Of a DNA stretch of 64,000 bases, positions 42,458-50,794 are shown in pieces. The DNA is taken from NCBI RefSeq assembly GCF_023369855.1, contig NZ_JAMBPP010000008.1, forward strand, positions 186,001 to 250,000, read 5' to 3'. The notes beneath the pieces are model-generated. The model searched no databases. It had not been told where the DNA came from and saw nothing but the letters and a program-made list of their open reading frames with translations. The translations under genes were made by a program, and so were the position numbers. The DNA is from Actinotalea alkalitolerans. Its GTDB lineage: Bacteria > Actinomycetota > Actinomycetes > Actinomycetales > Cellulomonadaceae. Each line of letters begins with the position of its first letter. The stretch's first letter is position 1.

Positions 42458-45400
42458 GTGCTGCTGCTGCTCGTCGCCCACCTCGTGGTGGCCGTCGTCG
42501 CGCCCACGCTCCTGCGTCTGCTCGGCCGCAAGGCGTTCCTGCTGCTGGCCCTCGCGCCGGCCTCGGCCACGGTGTGGGCGCTCAGCCTGACCGGCGAGGT
42601 CATGGCCGGTCGCGGACCCGTCGAGATCGTCGAGTGGGTGCCTGCCCTGGGCATGGAGCTGGCCTTCCGGCTCGACACCCTCGCGTGGCTCATGGTGCTG
42701 CTCGTCGGCGGCGTCGGGGCCCTGGTGCTGGTCTACTCCTCGGCGTACTTCTCGGCGTCTGCCGGCGGGCTCGGGCGGTTCGGCGCGGTGCTCGTCGCGT
42801 TCGCCGGGTCGATGCTCGGCCTGGTCGTCACCGACGACATGCTCCTGCTGTACGTGTTCTGGGAGCTCACGACCGTCTTCTCCTACCTGCTCATCGGGCA
42901 CTACGCCGACCGCAAGGCCTCTCGTAGGGCCGCGATGCAGGCGATCATCCTGACCACCGCGGGCGGCCTGGCGATGCTCGGCGGGGTCGTGCTGCTCGGT
43001 GACGCCACCGGGACGTACCGGATCTCCGAGGTGGTCGCCGACCCGCCCACCGGCCTGGTCGCCGGGGTGTCGGTGGTGCTGCTGCTCGTCGGGGCCGCGA
43101 CCAAGTCCGCGCTGGTCCCGCTGCACTTCTGGCTGCCCGCCGCGATGGCGGCCCCCACGCCGGTCAGCGCCTACCTGCACGCCGCCGCCATGGTCAAGGC
43201 CGGGGTCTACCTCGTGGCGCGCTTCGCCCCGGGATTCGGCGACCTGGGGATCTGGCGCGGCATCGTCATCGCCCTGGGCTGCTCGACCCTCGTGCACGGC
43301 GGCTACCGGGCGCTGCGGCAGAACGACCTCAAGCTCATCCTGGCCTTCGGCACGGTCAGCCAGCTCGGGCTGCTCGTGCTCCTGGTGGGGTTGGGGACCC
43401 GGGCGGCCGCGCTCGCAGGCCTGGCGATGCTCGGGGCCCACGCGATGTTCAAGGCAGCCCTCTTCCTGACCGTCGGCGTGGTCGACGCGGCGACCGGCAC
43501 CCGTGACCTGCGCCGGCTCACCGGGGTGGGCCGGACCCTGCCGATCACCGCGGCCGTCGGTGCCCTGGCGACCGCCTCGATGATCGGCCTGCCCCCGTTC
43601 GCGGGGTACGTCGCCAAGGAGGCCGCCCTCGAGGCGTTCTGGCACGACGGCAGCACCCTGGTCGGGGCGGTCGTGATCGGGGCCATGGTGGTCGGCTCGA
43701 TCCTCACGGTGGCCTACGGGCTGCGGTTCTGGTGGGGGGCCTTCGGGTCCAAGCGTTGCGTGCCCGCGATCGCCCCCGACGGCACCACCGACCCCTCGCA
43801 GCCGTGGGGACCGCCCGAGCCCCTCGAGGTCGGCAAGCCCTCGCTGGTCCTGGTGGGCCCCGCCGCCGTCCTGGCGGTGCTCGGCCTCGCCGCAGCCCTG
43901 GTGCCCCAGCTCGGGGAGAACCTGCTCGCGCCCCACGCCGACACCTACCCCGGCGACCCAGGCCACCTCGCCCTGTGGGCCGGGCTGACCCCCGCGCTCG
44001 CGCTGACCGGTGTGATCCTGGTGGTCGGCACGCTGCTCTTCGTGCGCCGGGTGCACGTCGAACGCTGGCAGTCCCGGGTGAGCGTCCCGCTCGACGCCGA
44101 CAGGGTCTACCGCCGCACGATGCGCCGCCTCGACGAGTTCGCGGGCGTGGTGACCGCACGCACCCAGCGTGGTTCCCTCCCCCTGTACCTCGGCACCATC
44201 CTGCTGGTCTTCGTGGCCCTCGGCGGTGGCGCGCTCGTGGCCGGCACCACGCTGCCGACAGCCGACGGCGTACGCCTGTGGGACACCCCGGTGCAGCTGC
44301 TCGCCGGCGGGCTGGCCGCGGTCGCGATGATCCTGGCCGCCCGAGCCCGTCGTCGGCTCAAGGCGGTCGTCCTGGCCGGGATCAGCGGGTACGCGGTCGC
44401 GGCCCTGTACCTGCTGCACGGTGGCCCCGACCTCGCCCTGACCCAGGTGCTGGTCGAGACGATCACCCTGGTCGTCTTCGTGCTCGTGCTGCGCCGCCTG
44501 CCCGCCTACTTCTCGGTGCGCCCGCTCGCGACCAGCCGATGGGTCCGGCTCGGGGTGGCCTCGCTCGTCGGGCTGACGGTCGGAGGGCTTGCGCTGATCA
44601 TCCCCGGCGCCCGGATCCACGCGCCCGTCTCGGTGGACTTCGCCGAGGAGGCGTACGTCTACGGCGGCGGCAAGAACATCGTCAACGTCACCCTGGTGGA
44701 CATCCGCGCGTGGGACACCATGGGGGAGATCTCGGTGCTCCTGGTCGCGGCCACCGGGATCGCGTCGCTGATCTTCCTGCGTCGACGCGGCGGTCCGCTG
44801 CTGCGCACCCAGGACGCGGTCGAGAGCGGCTCGGTGGTCTGGGGCAACATCCCCGACGTCATGGGGGTGCTCCGCAGCCACAACGCGGCAGCGGCCGGGG
44901 TGTCGAGCGCCGCGGCCGAGGCCGCCGTCGACTTCGCCCAGGCCGAGGCCGACGCCGAGGCCGCCGGGGCCGCCGCACGAGGTGACGCGGGGTACGTCGC
45001 CGGCCCCCCGATACCGCGGGCGCCGCACGGCGGACGGCAGCGTGAGTGGTTGGCCGGGGGGCGCACGCTGGCCCCCGGACGCCGGTCGATCATCTTCGAG
45101 ATCGTCACCCGGCTGCTGTTCCACTCGATGATCCTGTTCGCGGTGTTCCTGCTGTTCTCGGGGCACAACGCGCCGGGTGGCGGCTTCGCGGCGGGACTCG
45201 TGGTGGGCATCGCGCTGATCGTCCGGTACCTCGCGGGGGGTCGTTACGAGCTGAGCGAGGCCGCACCGGTGCACCCCGGACTGCTGCTCGGCATGGGCCT
45301 GTTCCTCTCGGCCGGTGTCGGGCTGATCGCCCTGCTCGCGGGTGGCTCGATGCTCCAGAGCGTGATCATCGACCTGACCGTCCCGGTGCTCGGCGAGATC

Positions 45401-45550
45401 CACCTCGTGACGTCGCTGTTCTTCGACATCGGGGTCTTCCTCGTGGTCATCGGTCTCGCGCTGGACATCCTGCGAAGCCTCGGCGCCGAGATCGACCGTC
45501 ACGGCGAGGAGGCCCTCGAGGGCGTGCCCGAGGAGGTGGGGTCACGATGA
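42458..45550 (+). CDS. mrpA: Na+/H+ antiporter subunit A, fused MrpA-MrpB
   Basis: The 1030-residue membrane protein has the MrpA core related to complex I NuoL: LVAFAGSMLGLVVTDDMLLL, then AMQAIILTTAGGLAMLGGVV and HFWLPAAMAAPTPVSAYLHA with its conserved Lys and His. A middle part belongs to the MrpA C-terminal domains. The last 170 residues are an MrpB domain (LLFHSMILFAVFLLFSGHNA, then GGGFAAGLV). A His/Ala-rich linker joins them. The complex expels Na+ in exchange for H+, for pH and salt homeostasis. The GTG has a GGAG close upstream. It is the first gene of a six-gene operon with overlapping starts. Confidence 0.95.
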   Translation: MLLLLVAHLVVAVVAPTLLRLLGRKAFLLLALAPASATVWALSLTGEVMAGRGPVEIVEWVPALGMELAFRLDTLAWLMVLLVGGVGALVLVYSSAYFSASAGGLGRFGAVLVAFAGSMLGLVVTDDMLLLYVFWELTTVFSYLLIGHYADRKASRRAAMQAIILTTAGGLAMLGGVVLLGDATGTYRISEVVADPPTGLVAGVSVVLLLVGAATKSALVPLHFWLPAAMAAPTPVSAYLHAAAMVKAGVYLVARFAPGFGDLGIWRGIVIALGCSTLVHGGYRALRQNDLKLILAFGTVSQLGLLVLLVGLGTRAAALAGLAMLGAHAMFKAALFLTVGVVDAATGTRDLRRLTGVGRTLPITAAVGALATASMIGLPPFAGYVAKEAALEAFWHDGSTLVGAVVIGAMVVGSILTVAYGLRFWWGAFGSKRCVPAIAPDGTTDPSQPWGPPEPLEVGKPSLVLVGPAAVLAVLGLAAALVPQLGENLLAPHADTYPGDPGHLALWAGLTPALALTGVILVVGTLLFVRRVHVERWQSRVSVPLDADRVYRRTMRRLDEFAGVVTARTQRGSLPLYLGTILLVFVALGGGALVAGTTLPTADGVRLWDTPVQLLAGGLAAVAMILAARARRRLKAVVLAGISGYAVAALYLLHGGPDLALTQVLVETITLVVFVLVLRRLPAYFSVRPLATSRWVRLGVASLVGLTVGGLALIIPGARIHAPVSVDFAEEAYVYGGGKNIVNVTLVDIRAWDTMGEISVLLVAATGIASLIFLRRRGGPLLRTQDAVESGSVVWGNIPDVMGVLRSHNAAAAGVSSAAAEAAVDFAQAEADAEAAGAAARGDAGYVAGPPIPRAPHGGRQREWLAGGRTLAPGRRSIIFEIVTRLLFHSMILFAVFLLFSGHNAPGGGFAAGLVVGIALIVRYLAGGRYELSEAAPVHPGLLLGMGLFLSAGVGLIALLAGGSMLQSVIIDLTVPVLGEIHLVTSLFFDIGVFLVVIGLALDILRSLGAEIDRHGEEALEGVPEEVGSR

Positions 45551-46017
45551 TCGACACCTCACCGAGCCTGACCCTGGTCGCCGTCATCGTCGTGCTGGTC
45601 ACCGTGGGCGTCTACCTGATGCTCGAGCGCAGCCTGTCCCGGGTGCTGCTCGGGATCATCTCCTTCAGCAACGGCATCAACCTGCTGTTCCTGGTCGCGG
45701 GGGGTGTCGCGGGCGGGGCGCCGATCATCGGCCAGACCCCCGACGGGGAGATGAGCGACCCGCTGCCGCAGGCCATGGTGCTCACCGCGATCGTCATCAC
45801 CCTGGGCATGACGGCCTTCCTGCTGGCCATGGCCTACCGCTCGTGGCAGCTCAACGAGCACGACGAGGTCCAGGACGACCTCGAGGACCGCCGGGTCGCG
45901 CGCCGCGCCGCCGCGGACCTCGCCGCCTTCGAGGACGCCGACGTCGAGGTCACCACCACGCTCGACGAGGACGCCGCGGGCGCGCACGACGAGACCCAGG
46001 GCGGTGACCGCCCGTGA
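45547..46017 (+). CDS. mrpC: Na+/H+ antiporter subunit C
   Basis: The 156-residue protein resembles NuoK/MrpC: three membrane helices (LVAVIVVLVTVGVYLMLERS; FSNGINLLFLVAGGVAGGAP; QAMVLTAIVITLGMTAFLLA), with the conserved SNGINL and DPLPQAMVLTAIVI. It ends in a charged cytoplasmic tail of about 50 residues rich in Asp and Glu, longer than in Bacillus MrpC. The ATG overlaps the mrpA stop (ATGA). Confidence 0.95.
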   Translation: MIDTSPSLTLVAVIVVLVTVGVYLMLERSLSRVLLGIISFSNGINLLFLVAGGVAGGAPIIGQTPDGEMSDPLPQAMVLTAIVITLGMTAFLLAMAYRSWQLNEHDEVQDDLEDRRVARRAAADLAAFEDADVEVTTTLDEDAAGAHDETQGGDRP

Positions 46018-47606
46018 CCCTGCACGACCTGAGCTGGGTGGTGCCGCTGCCCGTGGTCCTGCCGCTCTTCGCCGCCGGGCTCGCGCTCGCGCTGTGGCGG
46101 CACGCCCGCGCCCAGCGGATCATCAGCCTCGTCGCACTGTCGCTCGTGCTCGTGGCGTCGGTGACGCTGCTGATCGCCGCCGACGCCGGCCCGATCGTGC
46201 TGGACGTCGGCGGGTGGGCGGCGCCCGTCGGCATCGACCTGGTCGCCGACAGGCTCTCGACCCTCATGCTCACGGTCTCGTCGGTCGTGATCCTGTGCGT
46301 GCTGATCTACTCGCTGGCCCAGGGCATCGCCGACGGCGACGAGGACACGCCGATCGCGATCTTCCACCCCACCTACCTGGTGCTGAGCGCCGGGGTGGCC
46401 AACGCCTTCCTCTCGGGTGACCTGTTCAACCTGTACGTCGGCTTCGAGATCCTCCTCGCGGCCTCCTACGTGCTGCTCACCCTGGGCGGCACCGGGGAAC
46501 GCATCCGGGCCGGGACGATCTACGTGATCGTGTCGTTCCTGTCCTCGTTCGTCTTCCTGCTCGCGATCGCGCTGGTCTACGCCGCGACCGGCACGGTCAA
46601 CCTGGCCCAGCTCGCCGAGCGCCTGCCGGAGGTCGACCCAGGGGTGCAGCTCGCCCTGCAGCTGCTGCTGCTGCTCGCGTTCGGGATCAAGGCGGCGATC
46701 TTCCCGCTGTCGGCCTGGTTGCCCGACTCCTACCCCACCGCCCCGGCCCCGGTCACGGCGGTGTTCGCGGGCCTGCTGACCAAGGTCGGCGTCTACGCGA
46801 TCATCCGGACCCAGACGCTGCTCTTCCCCGACGGCCGGGCCGACACCATCCTCATGTGGGCGGCCCTGGCCACGATGGTCGTGGGGATCCTGGGCGCCGT
46901 CGCGCAGAACGACATCAAGCGACTGGTCTCGTTCACCCTGGTCAGCCACATCGGGTACATGATCTTCGGCATCGCCCTGTCCACCGAGCAGGGGCTGTCC
47001 GCGGCGATCTTCTACGTCGCGCACCACATCACCGTCCAGACCGCGCTGTTCCTCGTCGTCGGCCTCATGGAACGGCGCGGCGGGTCCACCTCGCTCGACC
47101 AGCTGGGCGGGCTGGCCCGGATCGCACCCGTGCTGGCGATCCTCTTCTTCATCCCGGCGATGAACCTCGCCGGGATCCCGCCGCTCTCGGGGTTCCTGGG
47201 CAAGGTCGGGCTGCTGCAGGCCGGTGTCGCGATGGGCACCCCGCTGGCCTACGCCCTGGTCGCCGGTGCGATCGTCACGTCCCTGCTGACCCTCTACGCC
47301 GTCGTCAAGGCCTGGAACAAGGCCTTCTGGCAGACGGCGCCGGTCGAGCCCCCGCCGATGACGCTGCCCCGCGGCATGACCGGCTCCGCCGGCGCGCTGG
47401 TCGTGGTCGGCATCGGCCTGACGGTCCTGGCCGGTCCCCTCTACAGCTACACCGAGCGGGCGGCGGAGACCCTGCGCGACCGCGACCAGTACATCTTCGC
47501 GGTGCTGCCCGACGGCGTACGCGGCACCGGCCAGTCACCCGAGGTCTCCCAGGAGGTCGGCGAGTCCGTCGACGACGACCTGGTCGAGGAGGGGGGCGAG
47601 GGATGA
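46014..47606 (+). CDS. mrpD: Na+/H+ antiporter subunit D
   Basis: The 530-residue protein is a NuoN/MrpD-type proton-channel subunit with about 14 helices. Landmarks are GDLFNLYVGFEILLAASYVL with the conserved Glu, KAAIFPLSAWLPDSYPTAPA, KVGVYAIIRTQTLLFPDG and MNLAGIPPLSGFLGKVGLLQ. The C-terminal tail is acidic. GTG overlaps the mrpC stop (GTGA). Confidence 0.95.
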   Translation: MTLHDLSWVVPLPVVLPLFAAGLALALWRHARAQRIISLVALSLVLVASVTLLIAADAGPIVLDVGGWAAPVGIDLVADRLSTLMLTVSSVVILCVLIYSLAQGIADGDEDTPIAIFHPTYLVLSAGVANAFLSGDLFNLYVGFEILLAASYVLLTLGGTGERIRAGTIYVIVSFLSSFVFLLAIALVYAATGTVNLAQLAERLPEVDPGVQLALQLLLLLAFGIKAAIFPLSAWLPDSYPTAPAPVTAVFAGLLTKVGVYAIIRTQTLLFPDGRADTILMWAALATMVVGILGAVAQNDIKRLVSFTLVSHIGYMIFGIALSTEQGLSAAIFYVAHHITVQTALFLVVGLMERRGGSTSLDQLGGLARIAPVLAILFFIPAMNLAGIPPLSGFLGKVGLLQAGVAMGTPLAYALVAGAIVTSLLTLYAVVKAWNKAFWQTAPVEPPPMTLPRGMTGSAGALVVVGIGLTVLAGPLYSYTERAAETLRDRDQYIFAVLPDGVRGTGQSPEVSQEVGESVDDDLVEEGGEG

Positions 47607-48205
47607 GCCTGCACCCGCGTCGCCGGTCGCTGCGCTTCCAGATCGTCACCGTCGTGTGGCTGACGATCATCTGGCTGCTGCTCTGGGGCGACCTCAGCCC
47701 GGCGAACCTGCTCGCCGGTGCGGCCGTGGCCGTCCTGGTGACCCGGTCCATGCCGATGCCGCCGATCGAGTTCCACGGCACCGTGCACCTGCCCTCGGTG
47801 CTCTACCTGGCCTACCGCTTCGTGGTGGACCTCGTGATCGCCAGCTTCCAGGTCTCGCTCCAGGCGCTGACCCCCGGCAAGGTCCCGAGGGGGGCGGTGC
47901 TCGCCGTCCAGCTGCGCAGCCACTCCGACCTGTACCTCACGCTGACCGCGGAGCTCTGCTCGCTGGTCCCGGGCAGCATCGTGGTCGAGGCGCAGCGCAC
48001 CTCGGGGATGCTCTACGTCCACGTGCTCGACGTCGAGCTCTCCGGGGGGATCGAGCGCGCGCGGCACCACGTGCTGGACACCGAGGCGAGGATCCTCCGG
48101 GCCATCGCCTCCGACGCCGAGCTCACCCAGGCCGGACTGGCCCGCAACCCGCGCTCCCCCGCCCCGCGGAGGGGCGACCCGATCCCCCCGGAGGTGCGGC
48201 GATGA
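47603..48205 (+). CDS. mrpE: Na+/H+ antiporter subunit E
   Basis: The 200-residue protein has the MrpE pattern: two N-terminal membrane helices (VTVVWLTIIWLLLWGDLSPA; LAYRFVVDLVIASFQVSLQA) followed by a cytoplasmic domain with LTLTAELCSLVPGSIVVEAQ and MLYVHVLDVE. It is needed for assembly of the Mrp complex. The ATG overlaps the mrpD stop. Confidence 0.93.
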   Translation: MSLHPRRRSLRFQIVTVVWLTIIWLLLWGDLSPANLLAGAAVAVLVTRSMPMPPIEFHGTVHLPSVLYLAYRFVVDLVIASFQVSLQALTPGKVPRGAVLAVQLRSHSDLYLTLTAELCSLVPGSIVVEAQRTSGMLYVHVLDVELSGGIERARHHVLDTEARILRAIASDAELTQAGLARNPRSPAPRRGDPIPPEVRR

Positions 48206-48609
48206 GCCTGGACCCGTTCGGCGTGGTCGTGGTCGTGTGCGCCGGGCTGCTGACCGCGACAGCCCTGATGGCCCTGCTGCGGGCCGAGCGCGGCCCCAGC
48301 ATGCTCGACCGCACCATCGCCCTGGACATCCTGGCCAGCACGATCGTGGGCGCCATCGCCCTGGAGGCCGCCTGGTCACGCAGGATCGACACCGTGCCGA
48401 TCCTGGTGGTCCTGGCCCTGGTCGGCTTCGTCGGGTCGGTCACCATCGCGCGCTTCGCCTCGGTCGAGCCCGAGGGTGAGGGCCGCATCCTGACCCGCGA
48501 GGAGATCGCCGCCCAGGAGTCCGCGCGCCTGGCCGCCGAGGACGCCGAACGGGTCAGCACCGACCCCGAGGACCACGGCGGCGGCGCGCAGGGGGAGGTG
48601 AAGGAGTGA
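48202..48609 (+). CDS. mrpF: Na+/H+ antiporter subunit F
   Basis: The 135-residue protein has three helices and the MrpF signature RAERGPSMLDRTIALDILAS. The last 45 residues form an acidic, non-membrane tail that typical 90-residue MrpF proteins lack. ATG overlaps the mrpE stop. Confidence 0.93.
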   Translation: MSLDPFGVVVVVCAGLLTATALMALLRAERGPSMLDRTIALDILASTIVGAIALEAAWSRRIDTVPILVVLALVGFVGSVTIARFASVEPEGEGRILTREEIAAQESARLAAEDAERVSTDPEDHGGGAQGEVKE

Positions 48610-49013
48610 GCACCGTGATCGACGTGCTGGCGGCCGTCTGCCTGCTCGGCGGCTCCTTCCTGTCCTTCGCGGCCGGGATGGGCCTGACCCGGTTCCCGGA
48701 CCTGCTCTCACGCATGCATACCGCCACCAAGCCCCAGGTGCTCGGCCTGCTGCTGATGATGGTGGGCCTGGCGCTGCGGCTCGGGAACGGGCCGATCCTG
48801 TCGATGCTGGTGCTGGTGGCCCTGTTCCAGATGCTCACCTCACCGGTGGACGCGCACATGGTGGCCCGCGCGGGCTACCGCACGGGGAAGGTCCGCAACG
48901 ACCTGCTCGTGGTCGACGAGCTGACCCGCGACCTCGAGGCCGCGCGTGCCGCGGCAGGCGAGCAGGAGGACGACGCCGAGCCGGACGACGAGGAGCCCGC
49001 AGCCGGCACATGA
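48606..49013 (+). CDS. mrpG: Na+/H+ antiporter subunit G
   Basis: The 135-residue protein has the MrpG pattern: GGSFLSFAAGMGLTRFPDLL, then SRMHTATKPQVLGLLLMMVG and LTSPVDAHMVARAGYR. The C-terminus is again acidic. It is the last gene of the operon, followed by two hairpins. GTG overlaps the mrpF stop (GTGA). Confidence 0.93.
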   Translation: MSTVIDVLAAVCLLGGSFLSFAAGMGLTRFPDLLSRMHTATKPQVLGLLLMMVGLALRLGNGPILSMLVLVALFQMLTSPVDAHMVARAGYRTGKVRNDLLVVDELTRDLEAARAAAGEQEDDAEPDDEEPAAGT

Positions 49014-49048
49014 CCGGACCCCGCGAACCGGTGGCTCACGGGGTCCGG
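49014..49048 (+). terminator. Hairpin after mrpG
   Basis: CCGGACCCCG pairs perfectly with CGGGGTCCGG over a 15-base loop, immediately after the mrpG stop. Confidence 0.7.
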
Positions 49049-49052
49049 TCGG

Positions 49053-49076
49053 TGACGCCCGGTGACTCGGGCGTCA
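49053..49076. terminator. Second hairpin between mrpG and the convergent DUF4235 gene
   Basis: TGACGCCCG and CGGGCGTCA form a perfect 9-bp stem with a 6-base loop. It overlaps the stop codon of the minus-strand gene and may serve both directions. Confidence 0.6.
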
Positions 49077-49322
49077 GCTGCTCTTGAGGTACTTCGCGGT
49101 GCCGCGCATCGCCATGACGCGGGCGAACGCGACGATCGCGCCGGTCACCACGGCCGCGGCGGCGATCTCCGCGAACCGCGCGTCGTCCTCGGGGTCAGGG
49201 GGGTTGTGCCCGCTCGCGGCCTTCCACGCGCTGGCGAGCGCCTTCTGTGCGAGCCAGGCGGCGGCCAGCGTGACGCCGGCCCCGATCAGCTTGGTGAGCA
49301 TGGTGTCCTTGCCGTCAGCCAC
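49074..49322 (-). CDS. DUF4235 membrane protein
   Basis: The 82-residue protein resembles the DUF4235 family of small actinobacterial membrane proteins: TKLIGAGVTLAAAWLAQKAL, ASAWKAASGHNPPDPEDDAR and AEIAAAAVVTGAIVAFARVM, i.e. two helices around a polar loop. Function unknown. GTG 49322 has GAGGAGG five bases upstream, which decides the start over the longer frame. Confidence 0.8.
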   Translation of the reverse strand: MADGKDTMLTKLIGAGVTLAAAWLAQKALASAWKAASGHNPPDPEDDARFAEIAAAAVVTGAIVAFARVMAMRGTAKYLKSS

Positions 49323-49395
49323 GCGGTCCTCCTCGGTCGATGCGTGCTGCCACGCTAGCCCTGCTGGCCGTCCCGCGCAGGGCGGCGTCGGCAGG

Positions 49396-50025
49396 GTGTG
49401 GTTCGCTGACCCGGTGCCCGCACCCCCGCCCCGGACCTCCCTGGTCGAGAGCGCCGCGGCGGCCCTCGCTGCCGTCGTGCCGACCACCCGGCTCGCGGCC
49501 GAGGTGCAGGCACACGTGTGCGCCTACCTCGAGACCCACGGTGCGGCAGCGCTGACCCGCGACCTGCCCGAGCACCTGACCGCCAGCACCCTGGTCCTGG
49601 ACGAGGCGCTCACGCACACGCTGCTGTGCTTCCACCGCAAGGGCGGGTTCTGGGTCCAGCCCGGCGGCCACGTCGACCCCACCGACGACGACCTCCTGGC
49701 CGGCGCGCTGCGCGAGCTCCAGGAGGAGACCGGCCTGTCCAGGGTCCGCCCCGTGGCCGGCGGGCCGGCGGACGTCGACCGGCACGCGCTCTCGGGCGCC
49801 TTCGGGCGTTGCACCTGGCACCTGGACGTCGGCTACGCGGTGATCGCCGACCGGAGCGACGACGTCGTCGTCAGCGCGGAGAGCACCGACGTCGCCTGGT
49901 TCCCGCTCGACGCCCTGCCCCCGGGGGCGGCCGGTGGTCTGGCCGACCGTCTTGCCCGGGCGCGTGCCGTCGCGGCCGCGCGCCTCGGACGCGGGTCGCC
50001 GGCGGCCGACGCTGCGCCCTCGTAG
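49396..50025 (+). CDS. Nudix hydrolase
   Basis: The protein of about 209 residues contains a Nudix box: GGHVDPTDDD leads into ALRELQEETGL, with the REL-QEE catalytic core intact. Before it, HRKGGFWVQPGGH is the usual strand. The N-terminal 70 residues form an extra helical segment. Such enzymes hydrolyse nucleoside diphosphates linked to other groups; the substrate cannot be predicted. Start uncertain: GTG at 49396 or 49414, neither with a good ribosome-binding site. Confidence 0.85.
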   Translation: MWFADPVPAPPPRTSLVESAAAALAAVVPTTRLAAEVQAHVCAYLETHGAAALTRDLPEHLTASTLVLDEALTHTLLCFHRKGGFWVQPGGHVDPTDDDLLAGALRELQEETGLSRVRPVAGGPADVDRHALSGAFGRCTWHLDVGYAVIADRSDDVVVSAESTDVAWFPLDALPPGAAGGLADRLARARAVAAARLGRGSPAADAAPS

Positions 50026-50041
50026 GCCCAGCGGTAGACCG

Positions 50042-50485
50042 TCAGCCCTCGGCGGTCCACAGGTAGACCCGCTCGCCGGCCTCCTCGGCCAGCATCACCA
50101 GGGCCACGACCGAGGACAGCACCGGCAGCAGGTCGGTGTCCGCGGAGTCCATCTCCTCGGTCAGGCCCCACTCGGCGGCGACCTCCGCCGGGAGGTCGGG
50201 GTCGTCGGTGCGCCCGAGCTCGGCGAGGGCCTCGCACAGGAACTCGGGGAGCACGAGCAGCGCCTCGTGGTCCAGGTCGACCTCGGAGAGCTCGAGGTCC
50301 CCCGAGCCGAACCGGACGGCCTGCGCCACGATCTCGCCGAGGGCCTCGAGCTCGATCGCCCCGACGTCCTCGAGCTCGAGGTGGGTCTCGTCGGTGGTCC
50401 GGGTCACGGTGCCGTCCGCGAGCGCCTCGGAGCGCGTCAACGCTGCGGCGTGCGTGGCGGCGAACAGCTCAGCCTGGACTGCCAT
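50042..50485 (-). CDS. Hypothetical acidic protein, 147 residues
   Basis: No family is recognised. The protein is acidic and helical (HLELEDVGAIELEALGEIVA; LEVDLDHE-like stretch LELSEVDLDHEALLVLPEFL), soluble and intact. ATG 50485 follows a GGAGGA at the normal distance. The gene is divergent from the thiamine-transport operon and ends close to the convergent Nudix gene. Confidence 0.75.
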   Translation of the reverse strand: MAVQAELFAATHAAALTRSEALADGTVTRTTDETHLELEDVGAIELEALGEIVAQAVRFGSGDLELSEVDLDHEALLVLPEFLCEALAELGRTDDPDLPAEVAAEWGLTEEMDSADTDLLPVLSSVVALVMLAEEAGERVYLWTAEG

Positions 50486-50602
50486 GGTTCCTCCTCGGTC
50501 GAGCGGTGCCGGGTCGGGGCTGCCGGCCCCGATCCCCGGAGCGTATCCGCGGCACCGGCCGACCGCCGCGGACCACGCCCGGGACGGCGGTAGGCTCGTG
50601 GG

Positions 50603-50708
50603 GAACGACAGGGGAGCGTCGTCCGGCACCGCCGGGCAGGGACGCTGAGAGTGCGGACATCCGCAGACCCTCGAACCTGATCCGGTCAGTACCGGCGTAG
50701 GGAGTCGG
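50603..50708 (+). promoter_or_regulatory. TPP riboswitch (THI element)
   Basis: The plus strand contains the conserved parts of the thiamine-pyrophosphate aptamer: CAGGGGAGCGTC at the P1/P2 side, GCTGAGAGTGCGGAC with the invariant CTGAGA, then ACCCTCGAACCTGATCCGG and ACCGGCGTAGGGA closing the structure. It lies about 90 bp before thiB, the first of three thiamine ABC transporter genes, and is expected to lower their expression when TPP is plentiful. In actinobacteria this usually acts by hiding the ribosome-binding site. Confidence 0.93.
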
Positions 50709-50794
50709 GACGTCTCAGGCGCCCGGTCGTCGCCGGACCTGGTCCGACGGCGCCGGTCGTCACCCCTCCTGCTTGACGACGAGGAGGACACACC

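Noticed and set aside
42272-45502. A 1076-codon open frame on the minus strand opposite mrpA
   Set aside because: It mirrors mrpA codon for codon in very GC-rich DNA, is rich in Gln, Arg, Gly and Asp, and shows no domain; mrpA is unambiguous.
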